Origin: Viscum album
Lineage: Eukaryota; Streptophyta; Magnoliopsida; Santalales; Viscaceae
NCBI GenBank assembly: GCA_963277665.1
Contig: OY728123.1
Coordinates: 630,414,915 to 630,478,914, forward strand
DNA: 64,000 nt
Reading direction: 5' to 3'
The position numbers and the translations under genes were made by a program. This document shows, piece by piece, positions 61,801 to 64,000 of this stretch. The notes beneath the pieces were generated by a model, which worked only from the letters and a program-made list of their open reading frames with translations, did no database searches and was not told where the DNA came from. How positions within the stretch are numbered: position 1 is the stretch's first letter; the number at the start of each line of letters is the position of its first letter.

Positions 61801-64000
61801 TGATCCCTATGATAATATATAATGCTCGTGGAATAGGTGCACGAGTTAATACTGACTTTTTAGTTACGAAAATTAAGATTAATAAGGTGTGTGTTCTTGC
61901 TATCTTAGAACATAATATGAATTTGAGTAGAATTGGTGAGTTTTCTCGTAGAATCCAAATGAGTTCTTGGATGCATGCTGAACCAGAAAATTGTCATATT
62001 TGGGTATCCTGGGACAAAGTTGTGTCTGTTGGCCTGGTGAAGGTAGGTGATCATTATATTACTTTGGAAATTAGTAATGGAACGAATTTTTTTTATGTCC
62101 TTTGTATATGGGAGTTGTGAAACCCATAGGAGGGAGGTTTTATGGAAAGGTTTAGTGGGTTTTGATTTGGTTGGGTTTCCCTGGTTTGTTGGTAGTGACT
62201 TCAATATTATTGTTGATCCCGGTGAGAAAAAAGGGCGTGGTGTTTTCCCTCATATTTCTAGTAGGAGATATGGTCAATTCTCGGCTAGGTGTGGTCTTTG
62301 TGATGTGGGGTTTATTGGGGATTGTTTCACATTGTGTAATAATCAGAAGGGTAGTGCTTGTTCATGGAGTCGTCTGGATAAGTGTTTGGAGAATGTGGAT
62401 GTGGTCTCTAGATTTCCTCATGCTAAGGTTGACTACCTTGTCTGTGGGATATCAGATCACTCCCCGCTCCTGGTTTCTTTTCTACCCAGTCAAAAAATGG
62501 GGAGTGTTTTTGGTTCTGTGAACCTTGGGGGGATAGGCCTGATTATTGTCGGCTGGTTAAGGATTGTTGGGAGGTTGAGGTTCAGGGGCATGCATGGGTT
62601 TCCTTTCATAATAAATTGAGACGCCTTAAGCACAAGCTTCAGGGCTGGGCATGGAGCCTTCCTCCTATGGATCATGACTTGGTGTCTCATAAATAGGAGG
62701 TGGAAAATATGAAAAGATCCTTGGAGGATAGATGGAGTAATGAGGTTTATGAGGAACTTATGGGTAGTAAATGTGCGTTGGAAGAATTAATCCTGAAGCA
62801 GGAGCATGTTGACCGAGAGAGGGCTAGTGTTAAATGGATACTGGAGGGAGACAAAAATTCTGCTTATTTCCATGCATGTATTAAGGAAAAAAAGAGGTGT
62901 GTCGGTCCGAGCATTATTCTGGAAGATGGTTCTTGCTCAGGGGATAGGTATGTGATTGGTTCCTTGGTTTTTTCTCTCTTCAAAAATCTGCTTTCTGGTC
63001 CTAATTTGTCCATGGGTGTTGGTTATCTTAATGGGAGTGTAGAGTTGTATGAGGTGATTCCACACACAGTTTCTAGTCTGGATAATGATCTACTGGAATC
63101 CATTCATGATGAGGATGAGATTTTTGCTTCTATGTTGAAGATCAACCCAGTGAGTTCTCTAGGTCCTGATGGGTTTCCTGGGGTGTTTTACAGAGGGGCT
63201 TGGGTGGTGATCAAAGCTAATCTGATTTTTGTTATCCATGATTTCTTTTAGGGGAGCCCTATTCCTAGGGTGGCTGGTTGTACTACCTTGGTTATGATTC
63301 CTAAGATTAAGAATCATTCTTCCATCCGTGATTTCAGACCGGTAAGTATGTGAAATTGTTACTACAAAATCCTTTCTTGCTTCATTATCTTGTGGCTGGA
63401 TGGAAGTGTTTCCCGTTGTGTCTCTCTTAAGAAGCATGGTTTCGTTAGAGGTCGGTCTATTCAGGGTGCAGTTGAGTTGGCTCATGAGATGATCCATGAT
63501 ATTAATTTCAAATTTCATGGGTCTAATATGGATTTAAAGCTGGATATGAATAAAGCATATGATAGGATGGAATGGGGGTTCATCATAAGAGTTCTCAGAA
63601 GTATGGGATTTTCTCTGTGGTTTGTTGATCTTTATATTTCGCTGCTTTAGTTATGCCTGGATGTCAGTCTCTTATAAGGGAAAAACCCATGGTTTTTTCA
63701 AGACAGCTCACTGTCTCAGACAAGGGGATCCAATCTCTTCGACCCTCTTTATTTTAATACAGGATCCCCTTACTCGTCTCATCAATAAGAAGGTTTCCAG
63801 GGGTGATATTCTGCCGTATCAGAGACGTGTGATACAACCATCTGTTTCTCATTTGATGTATGTGGATGACTCTCTACTTTTCATTAATTCTAGTGTTAGG
63901 TCGGTTGGGAATTTGATTAATGTGTTGGATGAATATTATAGTTGGAGTGGGAAAAAGGTAAAGAAGGAGAAGAGTATTTATTATATTTCTGTTAAATGTG
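61800..64000 (+). pseudogene. LINE ORF2: endonuclease and reverse transcriptase, broken and cut by the window
   Basis: Nicks the target and copies the LINE RNA into the nick. The APE-type endonuclease starts at the ATG 61800 (MIPMIIYNARGIG; E in VLAILEH). After a frameshift in a T run near 62090 it continues with VGSDFNIIVDP (about 62190) and ends with SDHSPLL (about 62455). After a second frameshift (about 62600) the RT follows: LEGDKNSAYFHACIKEKKR (about 62840), SSLGPDGFPG (about 63160), GFVRGRSIQ (about 63440), LDMNKAYDRMEW (about 63540). A third shift near 63650 leads to LRQGDP and the catalytic YVDD (63859-63870). In-frame stops include 63249 and one near 63350. All key boxes remain recognisable. 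Confidence 0.9.

Larger units (their letters stand above)
60111..64000 (+). mobile_element. Plant L1-type LINE, incomplete at the window end
   Basis: A non-LTR retrotransposon with ORF1 (RNA-binding) and ORF2 (endonuclease plus reverse transcriptase). Left boundary is set where the AT-rich text gives way to clearly more G+C-rich coding text; the exact 5' end is uncertain by some tens of bases. ORF2 is cut by the window end shortly after the YVDD box, so the 3' end and target-site repeats are not visible. Confidence 0.88.

Overview
The window is plant nuclear DNA made almost entirely of decayed transposable elements. No host gene is recognisable. The reasons for calling it a plant are the element types: a Sirevirus (Ty1/copia with a gag-pol-third-ORF layout, tRNA-Met-type primer site and several polypurine tracts), a Tat-lineage Ty3/gypsy element, LTRs opening TGTAACACCCC or TGTAATG of the kind seen in plant chromoviruses, and a plant L1-type LINE. 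The sequence is strongly AT-rich except for the last 4 kb. The deep decay and nesting suggest a large genome that removes repeats slowly; the species cannot be told from the sequence.

Layout. (1) 1-8361: non-coding AT-rich DNA with two diverged direct copies of a repeat of about 1.7 kb (1-1760 and 6591-8345). (2) 8362-21093: one full-length but inactive Sirevirus with 2.0 kb LTRs. Immediately after it, sharing its right LTR, a second internal region (21094-23300) carries gag and the start of protease and is cut off. (3) 23301-27082: a minus-strand LTR ('A') that has lost about 590 bp of its U5 end at the join with the Sirevirus. (4) 27083-27988 and 44026-48880: two parts of one plus-strand Tat-lineage Ty3/gypsy element, a degenerate gag-like stretch and then protease, RT, two RNase H domains and integrase. 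They are separated by a 16 kb minus-strand array of LTRs (B 27989-32445, C 33771-37282, D 39554-44025) with two copies of PPT-proximal internal sequence. The same 5 bases, GTTCC, flank the array on both sides, as expected of a target-site duplication. (5) 48881-53461: tandem-repeat-rich region behind Tat pol, followed by a broken minus-strand coding region (53462-55054) in the place where some Tat-lineage elements carry an antisense ORF. (6) 55736-58800: a plus-strand chromovirus-like LTR, a clear primer site and a gag fragment. (7) 58801-60110: probable copia LTR remnant with a 23 bp tandem repeat. (8) 60111-64000: an L1-type LINE, visibly richer in G+C and less decayed than its surroundings, running off the window end.

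The genes work together only as remnants of their own elements (gag packages RNA; protease, RT, RNase H and integrase copy and insert it). All are broken by stops or frameshifts. The points most worth a second look are the nested insertion, the TACCGAT-rich arrays of the Sirevirus, the +1 gag/pol offset kept in both Sirevirus copies, the antisense coding region, and tRNA-like boxes within the minus-strand element. I did not find a new defence or metabolic system. Boundaries and identities come from reading by eye; no alignments or database searches were run.
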